DNA of 64,000 nucleotides from Malaya genurostris (Eukaryota > Arthropoda > Insecta > Diptera > Culicidae): the NCBI RefSeq assembly GCF_030247185.1, contig NC_080572.1, positions 248,989,070-249,053,069 of the forward strand, read 5' to 3'. This document shows positions 33,989 to 44,011 of this stretch, in pieces (the stretch's first letter is position 1; every line of letters begins with the position of its first letter). The position numbers were made by a program, and so were the translations under genes. The notes below the pieces were generated by a model. The model was not told the origin of the DNA and did no database searches. It saw only the letters and a program-made list of their open reading frames with translations.

Positions 33989-34680
33989 TAGTTAGTAGAA
34001 CTTTTCTTACCAAAAGAACAAGAGTGTCTCTTCTATATTTCCGCTTTCAAGGAAATCATCATTTGTCGTGTGATCAAGGAGTTCATTTCATTGCTTCAAC
34101 TCAACTACAACATCTTAATGAAATAATTTATTGTCGTAATGAAATAATAGCTCGCGGCGTCCAGTTTGTTTCTATTTGCTTTCAATCAATCCGTGAATTC
34201 ATTGCACTAATCATTTTAATAAGCTCTATCATTTTGATTGTCCTATAAATCAGACTTTGGAGACAAAATTTAACCGACATGCAGTTTTAAAAATATTGGG
34301 GGCAGAACAACTTTTCATCCCTACTTGTGCTCACCGGGAGCTCCAATGTCGTAGTAAAAATATGCAAAGTTAAGGCGATGATTTATGTGAATTATAGAAA
34401 AAAAATTAAAATCGTAGAATAATCCAAATTCAAAATATTTATTCTAGTTATTGAAATATTGGGGGTAATATTTGTGGAGGGACAAAAAGTGTCAATGATT
34501 CACAATCACAGTGCAATCCTTTATTATTTACGCAATTGAGTTTGTGTTCTTTCCTAAAGGCTTAAGGTAAAGCAAACAAGAGCATCTACAGCCAGTCTGA
34601 AATCATTTCATAAAATCAGTACAAAACTTACAAAGCATAATAATTTCAATAAATTATACCCATTTTGATTCGTGTCAGCT
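33989..34680. other. No recognisable feature
   Basis: AT-rich. On the minus strand an AATAAA occurs at about 34521-34526, which could serve a minus-strand transcript that includes 34783-34989, but there is no further support. Confidence 0.25.
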
Positions 34681-34782
34681 TTGCGTGGTGCTGACAAAGC
34701 CTTTTGACACATTCCAAGCAGAGGAAGGTTCTTCCTCCCGATACGCAGCTCGGTGGCTATGCCTTAACATTTTGAAGGGCAC

Positions 34783-34989
34783 TCAAATCAAACGCCCACG
34801 ATTGTCCTCCATTTCCTTAATCTCGATGAAATGTGGTTTCCTCTTCGGAAGAGCATTAACTAATTGTTCTGCGCGCTTCTGAGGCTCCGTGGCGTCAACC
34901 AGCGTCAGATTATAGTTATTGTTTTCCGTTTGGTATCGGTGAGCGCGAGGGAATGCAAAGGCCGCTTCCACGCGGGTCAGACCAATTGA
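34783..34989 (-). CDS. Unrecognised exon-like ORF
   Basis: A minus-strand frame open from a possible acceptor (CGCCAG at 34990-34995) to a TGA at 34783. It contains GLTRVEAAFAFPRAHRYQTE, then NLTLVDATEPQKRAEQLVNA, LPKRKPHFIEIKEMEDNRGR and ends LI. Composition is that of an ordinary soluble, charged protein, and the block is richer in GC than its surroundings. I recognise no family. No ATG begins the frame, so if real it is an internal or terminal exon or part of a retropseudogene. A downstream AATAAA lies at about 34521 on the same strand. The polypyrimidine tract before the acceptor is weak. Confidence 0.28.
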   Translation of the reverse strand, partial: SIGLTRVEAAFAFPRAHRYQTENNNYNLTLVDATEPQKRAEQLVNALPKRKPHFIEIKEMEDNRGRLI

Positions 34990-36180
34990 CTGGCGACTTA
35001 ATTAAATCGCCTTGGGGGCCCATCAGAAACCCCTCGTTGTCGGGTACGTACGTACTTGCGTTTCGAATCACCGTTTAATGGGTGTAGGAGGCACCCCGTA
35101 GATAATCTCGAAAATTATACCGCAAGGGACGGTTCAAAGTGTCCGGAAGCGAAATTTGATGAGCTATAATTTGGTTGATTGTCCCCGGGCTTTTTTATAC
35201 CTTCCTGTAATAACAGATAATCACATTTCTTCTATCATTTGATACATTATCAACCCATAAGGTATACTTAAGAACACAGATTCTAGCAATTTTCTGCGAT
35301 TACATCTAGCGATCGTGAAGATCAGTCGCACAGTTCCTTGAACGATCTTTCATGCTAATCTGTTAAGGTAAAAGAATGGATGTAGTTATAATTGGTTAAG
35401 TTTTATGTTCATAGTTTTTGACCTAGATAACCAAATTTGATGTTTGAGAAAAATGTTTTAAAGCTTGAATTTTGTGCTTCAGATGGAATACCTATAACCT
35501 GTGATTTCTGGTACTCATACTTGTATTGAACACAATGTAAAGTGATCCTAAGCTATTGTGTTCCTTTAACTCATTGTCGATAAATTTCACAGCAAACATT
35601 TTTCAAATATTCACACACCATGTACTTGACACGAATAGAACATTTTTATTACCGGTACACTTCTAAGTTAGTTCGCGATTGTGGAACTAACTAGTAATTG
35701 AAAAACGTCTAGTACCGGGTTTATAAGCTTGCAATGGAATGCAGCCTAGGTTAACGACGTGTGACCAAATATGTGTCAATGGCCCAACCGGAAGGTTCCT
35801 GCCTTCCTTCATTCTATAATGAAGCGTCGCCGGTTGTTATCACGAACGTGGTCTGTAAACGTGCGGGTACGGATGTAACATGCACTGATTGAATATAAAT
35901 CGAGTTTTCGTGGTTATTCCTGTACACCGAAAAAAATGAAATTTGCACGACTTAGATTTTTTGAATTTAACACGAATCCAAATTTCGGAAACACTGAGTA
36001 ATGTACCCAAAAATGTAGCACTTCGAGTTTTAGGAAACTTAATTTCCGTGGTTCAATAAGATACTCTCCTAAATAAAGAAACCAATTCTCACAAAGCTTA
36101 GATTGAAATGAAAGGTCTTCTGGTCTTGTGCACTGCTGCTGAATGTTGTCTGGATCCGACAAGGAGAGTAACAAGCTGAT
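34990..36180. other. No gene recognised; MITE-like end at 35925
   Basis: About 35000-35180 is GC-richer and non-repetitive. At about 35922-35948 the phrase TACACCGAAAAAAATGAAAT with TTGCACG resembles the ends of the MITE at 54231-54663, but the partner end was not found. Otherwise AT-rich. Confidence 0.3.
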
Positions 36181-36339
36181 GAGTGTGAAAATTTTTAATT
36201 ACAGCTGAGTTAGTTATAGTCGCAAATTTTTTCAACTTCGTCAAAAAGCGTCCCCGGTTTTTGAAAGAAGAACCGGAGACAGTACCGAGGAAATTTGGGG
36301 CAAAATATGATCGTTGGTTTGGTGAGCAAAAAAACCCTT

Positions 36340-36500
36340 AGAAACGCCACTGAGTACCACGAAAATAGTTGTACTCAGCTACTAATCGGATCCCATATCG
36401 ATTTCTCGAAGAAGACTTGACCGATTTTCACAAAATCAGATTCAAGTGCAAGATACTCTCTTCAATTACTATTCAATATCAATTGAATTTCTAAATTGGA
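36340..36500. repeat. Dispersed repeat fragment
   Basis: Phrases such as CGAAGAAGACTTGACCGATT and TTCACAAAATCAGATTCAAG match the common dispersed repeat (compare 58400-58480). Partial copy. Confidence 0.5.
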
Positions 36501-36904
36501 ATTTTAAACAGTCATGAGTGACGTCAAACAAGGGGTAGCAAAATTGGTTTCAAAACTATCCAAATTCGTAACTCTTCAAATTCAAATTATATCGATTTAT
36601 CTACTAAATTTCTACTGACCATTGTAAAGCAAGTATACACCCGATGAGTCTGCGACTGTTATCGACTGCCAAATGCAAAAATCCGCCAAGCAATTAAAGC
36701 CGTTCAAAATAGTTGAACTTCTTACCGTTGGCAATCAACGTGCTCGACAAAAACCAATTGACTAAATTTACCTTGAAAAAGGCCATCAAAAATGGCCGAA
36801 ATGTCGGGCAATTTAAGAATTAAATCGTTTGCTTAGTTTTTTGGGACTGACAAAGTCGTCAATACTTATATAAACTCATCTTCCAGTCGTTACAACCACC
36901 ATAC

Positions 36905-37443
36905 ATAACCTCAAATTATATCTATCTATATGTTTAAAGAAGGATATAAGTTTGTGTGTTTGTGCCGGCATAACTCCGGAACTACTGAGCTGATTGGTAC
37001 AGGTACCTCTAGCTCTTCAGAGTTGGTCATGAGCGTATTTGTATAGGGAAGGGAGCGTAGCAAGTGTCATTAACATGGGGGGTTATGAAAAAATCCACAT
37101 AATTTGAAGAGAATCGATTCGTTTTTAAGACCATAGATACTTTTTGCATACCTTAGATATAACTTCATAGGGGAGGATGTAACAAGTGCCTTAAAAAAGG
37201 GGGGTGTAATATTTGTAATTGCATAACTCCGAAACTACTAAACGAATTGCTATCAAATTTGGCACAGATACTTCTTGCTGTTCAGAGATGGTCATAAGGG
37301 TATTTTTATAGAAGAGGGATCGCAGTAACTGTCAATAACAGAGGGGCTAATGTAAAAATTCATATAATTTGACGAGAATCGATACTTTTTAAATATCATA
37401 GAAACATTTTGCATACCTTAGATAGAACTATATGAGGGTAGAT
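36905..37443 (+). repeat. Tandem repeat of about 253 bp, two units
   Basis: Unit landmarks are GCATAACTCCGGAACTACTG, GGTCATGAGCGTATTT, and TTTGCATACCTTAGATATAA followed by AACTTCATA. They recur about 253 bp later with moderate divergence (for example GCATAACTCCG at 36968 and 37221). A third partial unit continues at 38891-38990, after the inserted element at 37444-38890. Confidence 0.8.
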
Positions 37444-38890
37444 CCCAAGTAGCACGTTAAGTCCTGTATTTTTCAACTGATTGTGCAATTCATCAAATTA
37501 GTTCATATTACTATTGTAGTAACTGTTGTGTTATGGAAAAATCGCAATTTTTCTGTGTTGTGCAACATATCTTTAAGTTCCTCCGTAGTTACGAACATTT
37601 ATTCACAATTATTGTGCAACTGATACAAAAACTCGATCCAATTACAAATGCAGCAATTAAATCAGCGAAAACAAAATTGTGAAACTCATTGGAACTACAA
37701 CGTAATGCAAACAAGAATTGAATTGATGTTTACAAAAACATAGCAAACATAGTTTCTAATGAATAAGTTTCACATTTGATTTTCAATACAACTGCTCGTA
37801 ACACAAACATGGAAATTTAAAAATATTCAGCACATAAATAAATGGTAGGACTACATATTGTAGAATTGATCTTTTATGTTTTAGTAAATAGGAAATCAAC
37901 AACGAACTGCATTTTATGGTGAAGCTTCGTACGCCTGAAAATTTCAAACGCCTTTTAATGTACGTGTTTTGATGATTGCACATCAATTTCTATTAAAATA
38001 ACTATCTATTCTTTTCAATGAATATGATCGGGAGAGTGTTTAAAATGTGTATAAGAAAGTTATCAAACATTCATACACCTTTTCAGACGATTTTAACCAT
38101 ATTGATGTTTCAATTAATCTAAAAAATATTGAAATAAATTTTTCTTCAATATTTTCCAATATGACATCGAGGGTAACAGTGTGTTGAAAAGAAAATGGTT
38201 CACCCAACGTAATGATTTATTTTACCTAAATGAAAGGAAATATAAACATGTAAATATTGAAAAGAGAAATTTTTTGTTTTTATTTTTATCAAACTAGTTG
38301 ACTTAAACAATAATACAGTTTAGTCATTCATCTTAGTGAACCCGACATTTGTGATACGCACTGTAGGTATTATTTTGGTGAGCCCATGTGCTGTAGTTTC
38401 AAGAACAAGTTGCTCAAGCGGTAATATATAACTATGAGAGTTACTATGATGAACTCAACTTTTCGTTCAATATCTTTAAGAAGTGATGTCAGGTCTGCTC
38501 TTTTTTTCGCGAGATGAAAACCGAATACTAATTATCTTATTGATTTTTGTTTTCATTGCGTATGTAAGGCTGTATTTCTGAAACTTGTATGATAATATTC
38601 TTATGTTGGCAAGTTTTGCGTTCATTTTAAGCAGATAACTCTGGTACAACTTATTTGCAAGTTTCGAATTGTTTTTTCAAAAAAAGAAGATAACTGCACA
38701 CATTGACGTAAAATTTCATGAGGCATTCAAGACAATGCGGACTCGGCAGCAAAATAGTTTTCACTGCGAGGTTTTCAACGACTTATCATTCTATTATTAG
38801 ATTATTATCTGAACATATCTAACATAAAAGACAATTCTAAAACAAGGTTCTACCTCTTGAAATTTCAATAAGTTACATTTACTACTTGGG
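37444..38890. mobile_element. 1.45-kb element with CCCAAGTAG ends
   Basis: It begins CCCAAGTAGCACGTTAAGTC and ends with CTACTTGGG, a 9-bp inverted terminus. It interrupts the tandem repeat of 36905-38990: joining the flanks and removing one AT gives GTAGATGTAGCAAATACC, parallel to GGGAGGATGTAACAAGTGCC in the preceding unit. So an AT duplication is inferred (37442-37443 and 38891-38892). The interior is AT-rich with repeated TTGTGCAAC words and no convincing ORF. The superfamily is not known to me. Confidence 0.7.
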
Positions 38891-39170
38891 ATGTAGCAAA
38901 TACCTCTAAAAAGGGGGGTGTAATGTTTGTAACGGCATCACTCCGGAACTACTGAACGGATTGCTATCAAATTTGCACCGATACTTCGACAATACCGTAA
39001 AAGAATACGATCTGAGATGGGACACAATTATGTTTTTGTAAGAAATCATATATATTTTCAATTTATATGAGGTTTTCATGTTTTACAAAGTCTTTCATCA
39101 AGAAAAACTATACAACTTTCTCAAACATACTATGCTGCTATCATTTCAGTTTAATGAAATTTTCCATTGT
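38891..39170. repeat. Third tandem unit, then repeat shared with 43036-43200
   Basis: 38891-38990 completes the third tandem unit. 39000-39170 (ACTTTCTCAAACATACTATG, CTGCTATCATTTCAGTTTAA) is the reverse complement of 43036-43200 with modest divergence. Thus the same dispersed sequence sits in opposite orientations about 4 kb apart. Confidence 0.65.
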
Positions 39171-40245
39171 TTTTTTTTCATAAAATTCCAACTTGTCTAT
39201 CATCAAAAGGCGCAGAAAAGTGCAGATGAGACTGCTTACATATAAAACTACTTCAAAGGAGCTTTCATACCGTGGTAGAATTACTCGTCCGCGATCGTCT
39301 GCAGGCGAGATATGTTCTTTCCAAATATCCTTTTCCCTGACATTTGCAATGATAAGGTTCATTGTATTTCAGATCAGATTTAAGTATATATTCATTACCA
39401 CAAAATATTATTTTTCTGCACATTGAAGTCTAGAAATTGAATAATTTAGTAACTGTTTTGTCACGACTTAAAAAAAAGCAATCATCAAATCGAATTAAGT
39501 TATGTCATCTTCTGGTAGAGAAAAGTATTATCGAAACACATGTTTAACATAGTTATTTGTATTTATTTTATGATAGCTGACAATGTTCTTAATTAGCTAA
39601 AAGACTCTTAGCATCTTCCGACAAATTCTTCTTGGACTGTTTTGGCCATCCACGAATATTTGTAACCAAAGGATCCGATGAAACTAATAACCAACTCATT
39701 GGATCACGATTCGTAAGTGATCTGGTCTGCTTGCGTGTACAGTACTCCCAACATCTGTATAAAAGAAACTTCTTAATCGTTATGAACAGTACAATATAGC
39801 AAGCGTTTATCGATCTCCACTTTAATTGAGGAATGGAGGATATTTATCCGCAGAGCTTTTCTATAGAAAAACTTACCAGAAAATGACATAACGTAATTTG
39901 ACATGAAGATGGCCTTCAAAGTCGTGACTTCTTATCTCACTTTCGAAAAACTTCTGTAACGATTACTAAACTTTTATATTTATAGACTTTGATGTTCATA
40001 AAATCATTTATTGTTAGAGTTACCATGGTAACGAATATATACTGAAATCTGATCTGATATACAATGAACCTTATCACTGCGAATGTCAAGGACAAGTAAA
40101 TTTGAAAAGAACATATCTCGCCTGCAGACGATCGCAAGACGAGTTATTCAACGACGGTATGAAAGCTCTTTTGAAGTAGTTTTATATGTAAGTAGTCTCA
40201 TCTGCACCTTTCTGCGCCTTTTGATGGAATTTTGTAAAAAAAACG
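39171..40245. repeat. Long inverted repeat, arms about 220 bp
   Basis: The left arm about 39171-39410 (CATCAAAAGGCGCAGAAAAG, CTTACATATAAAACTACTTC, TCGTCTGCAGGCGAGATATG) is found inverted at about 40022-40245. One difference is a 10-bp deletion (ATAGACAAGT missing) in the right arm. About 600 bp separate the arms. The open frames in both arms are mirror images and show no protein family. A foldback-type transposon is the simplest reading; target duplication was not found. Confidence 0.7.
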
Positions 40246-41483
40246 TGATTAATCCACCTAGCAGTGAGATGATACCTTTTTTTATCAATACGCATGTGTG
40301 TTTGCATGGATATTCTTAGGTGTTTTAGTTTTCATGACATTATTTTAATTATCGTCGTTTTAAACGGCAAATTGAGATTTTAATTACTCATTACTCTGTA
40401 ATGCCGAAACTGCAAAACATATCGAATTTCAATCTTAGCGTGCGACAATCGATTGAACATTCCATGAGATGTCGAAGTAAGTTCCACTTTAGAGTTTTTC
40501 GTCATTATTTATGGTACTTCCAGAGCCGGTATTCAGGAATTAGCATAGCCCAAAATGATTCGAATGGCCATAAATTATTACGCCAAACAATTTACATGAA
40601 ATTTATAAACTCATCATCTGTAATTCCAGAATCGGATAAAATTCACCAATTTTGTATGGACCTTAAGTTCTGTAATATTTGTTTTTGAAGTTCGATTTGG
40701 TCTTTTTTGAGAAAATGATTGAGCTTTGAGAATCGATTCGATACTGGAACCGGAATTCTAAAATCGGTGTAGCCGAAATCAGTTAAATTCACCTGAGCAG
40801 TGTGTAGACATCTTTGAGAAATTGTAGTGCGAATTAAAATTTGGGGGTACATTCCGAATCCAAAAACGAATACCGCTCAAACTGAAATAAATTTATTTGG
40901 TAATCGACTATCCAAATCTGCAAACCCGATAAACCTGATTAATTTATGTGAAATGGACATTTTTATACTAATCACCCTGCATTTTCTAAACCAGAAGTCG
41001 GATCTGACTAAAAAGTAAGAGGTTTTATAGGATTTTAAGACCTCTCATTTGAATCATAGATGATTCTTAGATTTCAATTGAATCTTAGATCGGTTCAGCC
41101 ATCTACGAGAAAAATTAATTGCATTATTTTAATTTCGTTTCATATATCATCCTGTGGTTCCGCAATCAGAAGTCGGATCCAAACGTAATTCAGGAACCTT
41201 GTTTGGGAGTATACTACTTTTCATATGAATCTGAGTTTGTAGAAAACGGTTTAACCATCTCCGAGAAAATTGAGAGAAATTATTTGTCACACACGCATTT
41301 GCTGATCTCGACGAACTGAGTCGTATGGTATATGGAAGTCATGTTCTTCCAGCATTTATTGCTGTAAATAGTTTAAATCAATATAATTATGGAATTACTT
41401 CCAACTCGATAATGCTGGTATCATCTGGTTTACATATGCTATATTCGAAAGATTATGTTGCCAAAAATGAACCGTGCTAAAAT
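40243..41483 (+). repeat. 1-kb dispersed repeat, copy B
   Basis: Same family and orientation as 24927-25937. This longer copy contains the additional segment at about 40595-40830 (CTCATCATCTGTAATTCCAG and onward) that copy A lacks. Its right end is near AACCGTGCTAAAATT. It directly follows the inverted repeat at 39171-40245, sharing a run of A at the join. Confidence 0.8.
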
Positions 41484-42092
41484 TGGTCCGAGGCAAATTG
41501 TCATAAAAAAGGATGCTGTACACAGTCTTTTTGGTACTTAGAAACAATTATATGTAACAGTATAAAAAATCGTGTTTCATGTTGCTCCCAAGCATTGCTT
41601 TTTCATACAGCGCTCAAAATTCCTTCTACTGGAATAAGGCTTACACAAAAATATCGATATCTCCGTTAAAAATGGACGGATTTTAACAATCTATGGCTTG
41701 TTGGATAGGTATTACCGAGCGAAATCTAAGTCTGGAAACATATTCTGCTTTCAAGGTCAAATGTGACAGATACTGTCAAAAAACTGAAAATTTTGACATA
41801 AAACTTCGTATAACTCAAAAAGTAAACATCCGATCTCAAAACCATTCAATAGCGTTCTGGGTGACGGGGAGACCTTTCATTTGCGACTAGTTTGATCAAA
41901 ATCGGTCCAGCCATCTCTGAGATCTCGACCTCTTAGTTGACAACACACATACAGACACACACACATACACACACACACACAGACATTTGCTCAGTTCGTC
42001 GAGCTGAATCGATTGGTATATGACATTCGGGCCTCCGGGCCTCGGAAAATTTTTCGAAAGTTTGAGCGAATTCTATACCTATTTTTTATATA
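41484..42092 (+). repeat. Dispersed repeat copy with (CA)n
   Basis: Contains GGTCCAGCCATCTCTGAGAT, a CA-rich microsatellite (about 41942-41982), CAGTTCGTCGAGCTGAATCG and GGTATATGACATTCGGGCCT. These are landmarks of the dispersed repeat of 22190-23430. The DD41D-type element at 42093 lies at its edge in TTTTTTATATAAAA. Confidence 0.7.
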
Positions 42093-43021
42093 AAAGGTGA
42101 TTTTTTTGAGGTTAGGATTTTCATGCATTAGTATTTGCTCAGATTTTTTGAGGTTATGATTTTCATGCATTATTATTTGCTCAGTATGCTCTGACATTTC
42201 ATCATGAATAGACTTACTAACGAGCAACGCTTGCAAATCAGTGAATGGGCCCTAGAAAAGTTGGCAGAAAATCCGCTTTTTTATCGACAAATTTTGTTCA
42301 GCGATGAGGCTCATTTCTGGTTGAATGGCTACGTAAATAAGCAAAATTGCCGCATTTGGAGTGAAGAGCAACCAGAAGCCGTTCAAGAACTGCCCATGCA
42401 TCCCGAAAAATGCACTGTTTGGTGTGGTTTGTACGCTGGTGGAATCATTGGACCGTATTTTTTCAAAGATGCTGTTGGACGCAACGTTACAGTGAATGGC
42501 GATCGCTATCGTTCGATGCTAACAAACTTTTTGTTGCCAAAAATGGAAGAACTGAACTTGGTTGACATGTGGTTTCAACAAGATGGCGCTACATGCCACA
42601 CAGCTCGCGATTCTATGGCCATTTTGAGGGAAAACTTCGGAGAACAATTCATCTCAAGAAATGGACCGGTAAGTTGGCCACCAAGATCATGCGATTTGAC
42701 GCCTTTAGACTATTTTTTGTGGGGCTACGTCAAGTCTAAAGTCTACAGAAATAAGCCAGTAACTATTCCAGCTTTGGAAGACAACATTTCCGAAGAAATT
42801 CGGGCTATTCCGGCCGAAATGCTCGAAAAAGTTGCCCAAAATTGGACTTTCCGAATGGACCACCTAAGACGCAGCCGCGGTCAACATTTAAATGAAATTA
42901 TCTTCAAAAAGTAAATGTCATGTACCAATCTAACGTTTAAAATAAAGAACCGATGAGATTTTGCAAATTTTATGCGTTTTATTGTTTAAAAAAGTTCTCA
43001 AGCTCTTAAAAAATCACCCTG
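42093..43021 (+). mobile_element. DD41D-type Tc1/mariner element, N-terminal deletion
   Basis: Left end AAAGGTGATTTTTTTGAGG; right end in reverse CAGGGTGATTTTTTAAGAGC. TA lies at 42091-42092 and 43022-43023. At 42100-42188 a 45-bp unit (GATTTTTTTGAGGTTAGGAT ... GTATTTGCTCA) is duplicated in tandem. The element is about 0.93 kb; a full relative would be nearer 1.3 kb. The missing part is the DNA-binding half of the transposase. The catalytic half is intact (next entry). Confidence 0.85.
42204..42914 (+). CDS. Tc1/mariner transposase catalytic domain, no HTH
   Basis: An uninterrupted 236-residue frame. It contains MNRLTNEQRLQISEWALEKL at the start, FSDEAHFWLNGYVNKQNCRI with catalytic Asp34, WFQQDGATCHTARDS with Asp127, and CDLTPLDYFLWGYVKSKVY with Asp169. 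I count 41 residues between the last two, so it fits the DD41D group. The C-terminus includes ISEEIRAIPAEMLEKVAQN and RGQHLNEIIF. The full protein in this family (about 340 residues) has paired helix-turn-helix DNA-binding domains first. Here RLQIS joins directly to EWALEKL, so about 100 residues are deleted in frame. The protein, if made, could fold as a DDD nuclease but could not recognise its ends. The start ATG at 42204 follows the tandem 45-bp unit. A fresh deletion derivative or a captured catalytic domain are both possible; the first is likelier. Confidence 0.85.
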   Translation: MNRLTNEQRLQISEWALEKLAENPLFYRQILFSDEAHFWLNGYVNKQNCRIWSEEQPEAVQELPMHPEKCTVWCGLYAGGIIGPYFFKDAVGRNVTVNGDRYRSMLTNFLLPKMEELNLVDMWFQQDGATCHTARDSMAILRENFGEQFISRNGPVSWPPRSCDLTPLDYFLWGYVKSKVYRNKPVTIPALEDNISEEIRAIPAEMLEKVAQNWTFRMDHLRRSRGQHLNEIIFKK

Positions 43022-43023
43022 TA

Positions 43024-43570
43024 TATAAAAAAAGGTAAAACCTGAAAAATTTCATTAAACTGAAATGATAGCAGCATAGTATGTTTGAGAAAGTTGTGTA
43101 GTTTTGATTGATGAAAAACTTTGTGTAACATGAAAATCTCATATAAGTGGAAAATATATATGTTGTCTTACAAAAAATGGTTTTAGGATACATTTTTCAG
43201 AAAATACATTATATCATGAATTACACTCAAGTTGCGGGAATAGTACCTTCTGCAAATTTGTTTGAAATAACTTTCTGCACAACTTTGTCGTAGTAGTTGG
43301 CCCTGAGCTAAAATGATATATTTATCTCACTTTTAGGGGGATTAATCACATAAATAAAATTTCCAAGAAATGACGTCTATCATTCTAAGCAACTTTGCTG
43401 TAGATACTGTACCTCAAAAACCACGTTTTTAATGATTTATCAATTAAGAACGTGTAATTGGGCTTTTGAACCACTGTGCACTGGGGTGCTTTTCAATTGC
43501 CTTGTTAAAATGTTTTAAACGTGATTTAAGACAAATTTTAAGAAATCGATTTTTTTTATCTGACACACTA
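43024..43570. repeat. Inverted copy of 39000-39170, then unassigned
   Basis: 43036-43200 is the reverse complement of 39000-39170. About 43462-43483 carries CTTTTGAACCACTGTGCACT, very like the right end of the MITE at 49107-49977, including the CACTG outside it, so a solo end or decayed MITE of that family may be present. The rest is AT-rich. Confidence 0.45.
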
Positions 43571-43705
43571 GAGAACCTCTAAATTGTTATTAGTTTTCGG
43601 TAATTTTCGATTGCAACAAACCATCTGTTTATGATAATGTTTCTTAGTTTCCAATTAATTTTCTTGACACGAGCGCTTTTATTTCTCCGGCACCGAGGAA
43701 TGCCG

Positions 43706-44011
43706 TCATTTTGCACATCTGATTGTCCGATTCGACTGCATTGGTCCGCCGTGAATTTCAATGTCTAGGTCATCGTCGTAAAACCGAATGATCGATCTGT
43801 GAGGCACGTAACTGCACTGCAGCAATCCATCCGGGTTTGCACAAATCCTTTGGACAATAGATTCACCGGCCGATCCGGTAATGATCGTAGACGTGAGAAT
43901 AGCTTTTGGCTTTGGTTGGACTAATATTTCGCAATCGACATTGAAAGTAATTGTTTCGGGATCAGCAACCGAATGTAGAACAATGTTGAACGTGGAACCG
44001 GTTACAGAATG
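43706..44011 (-). CDS. Unrecognised 101-codon exon-like ORF
   Basis: A minus-strand frame that opens after a TAA (44012-44014) and runs 101 codons to TGA at 43706-43708. It has no early ATG, so it is easily missed. It includes SVTGSTFNIVLHSVADPETI, TFNVDCEILVQPKPKAILTS, GSAGESIVQRICANPDGLLQ, then CSYVPHRSIIRFYDDDLDIE and IHGGPMQSNRTIRCAK. The composition and alternating hydrophobic pattern suggest a beta-rich domain; the NPDGLLQCSYVP piece faintly recalls filamin-type repeats, but this is only a resemblance. A polyadenylation-type AATAAA lies about 35 bp beyond the stop on the same strand. No strong splice acceptor is visible; a weak one (ATATTAG) lies at about 43932. It could be a terminal exon, a retropseudogene or chance. 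Confidence 0.35.
   Translation of the reverse strand, partial: HSVTGSTFNIVLHSVADPETITFNVDCEILVQPKPKAILTSTIITGSAGESIVQRICANPDGLLQCSYVPHRSIIRFYDDDLDIEIHGGPMQSNRTIRCAK

Noticed and set aside
39141..40319. Similar peptides on opposite strands (SSAGEICSFQI and related)
   Set aside because: They come from the inverted repeat arms; no family resemblance.
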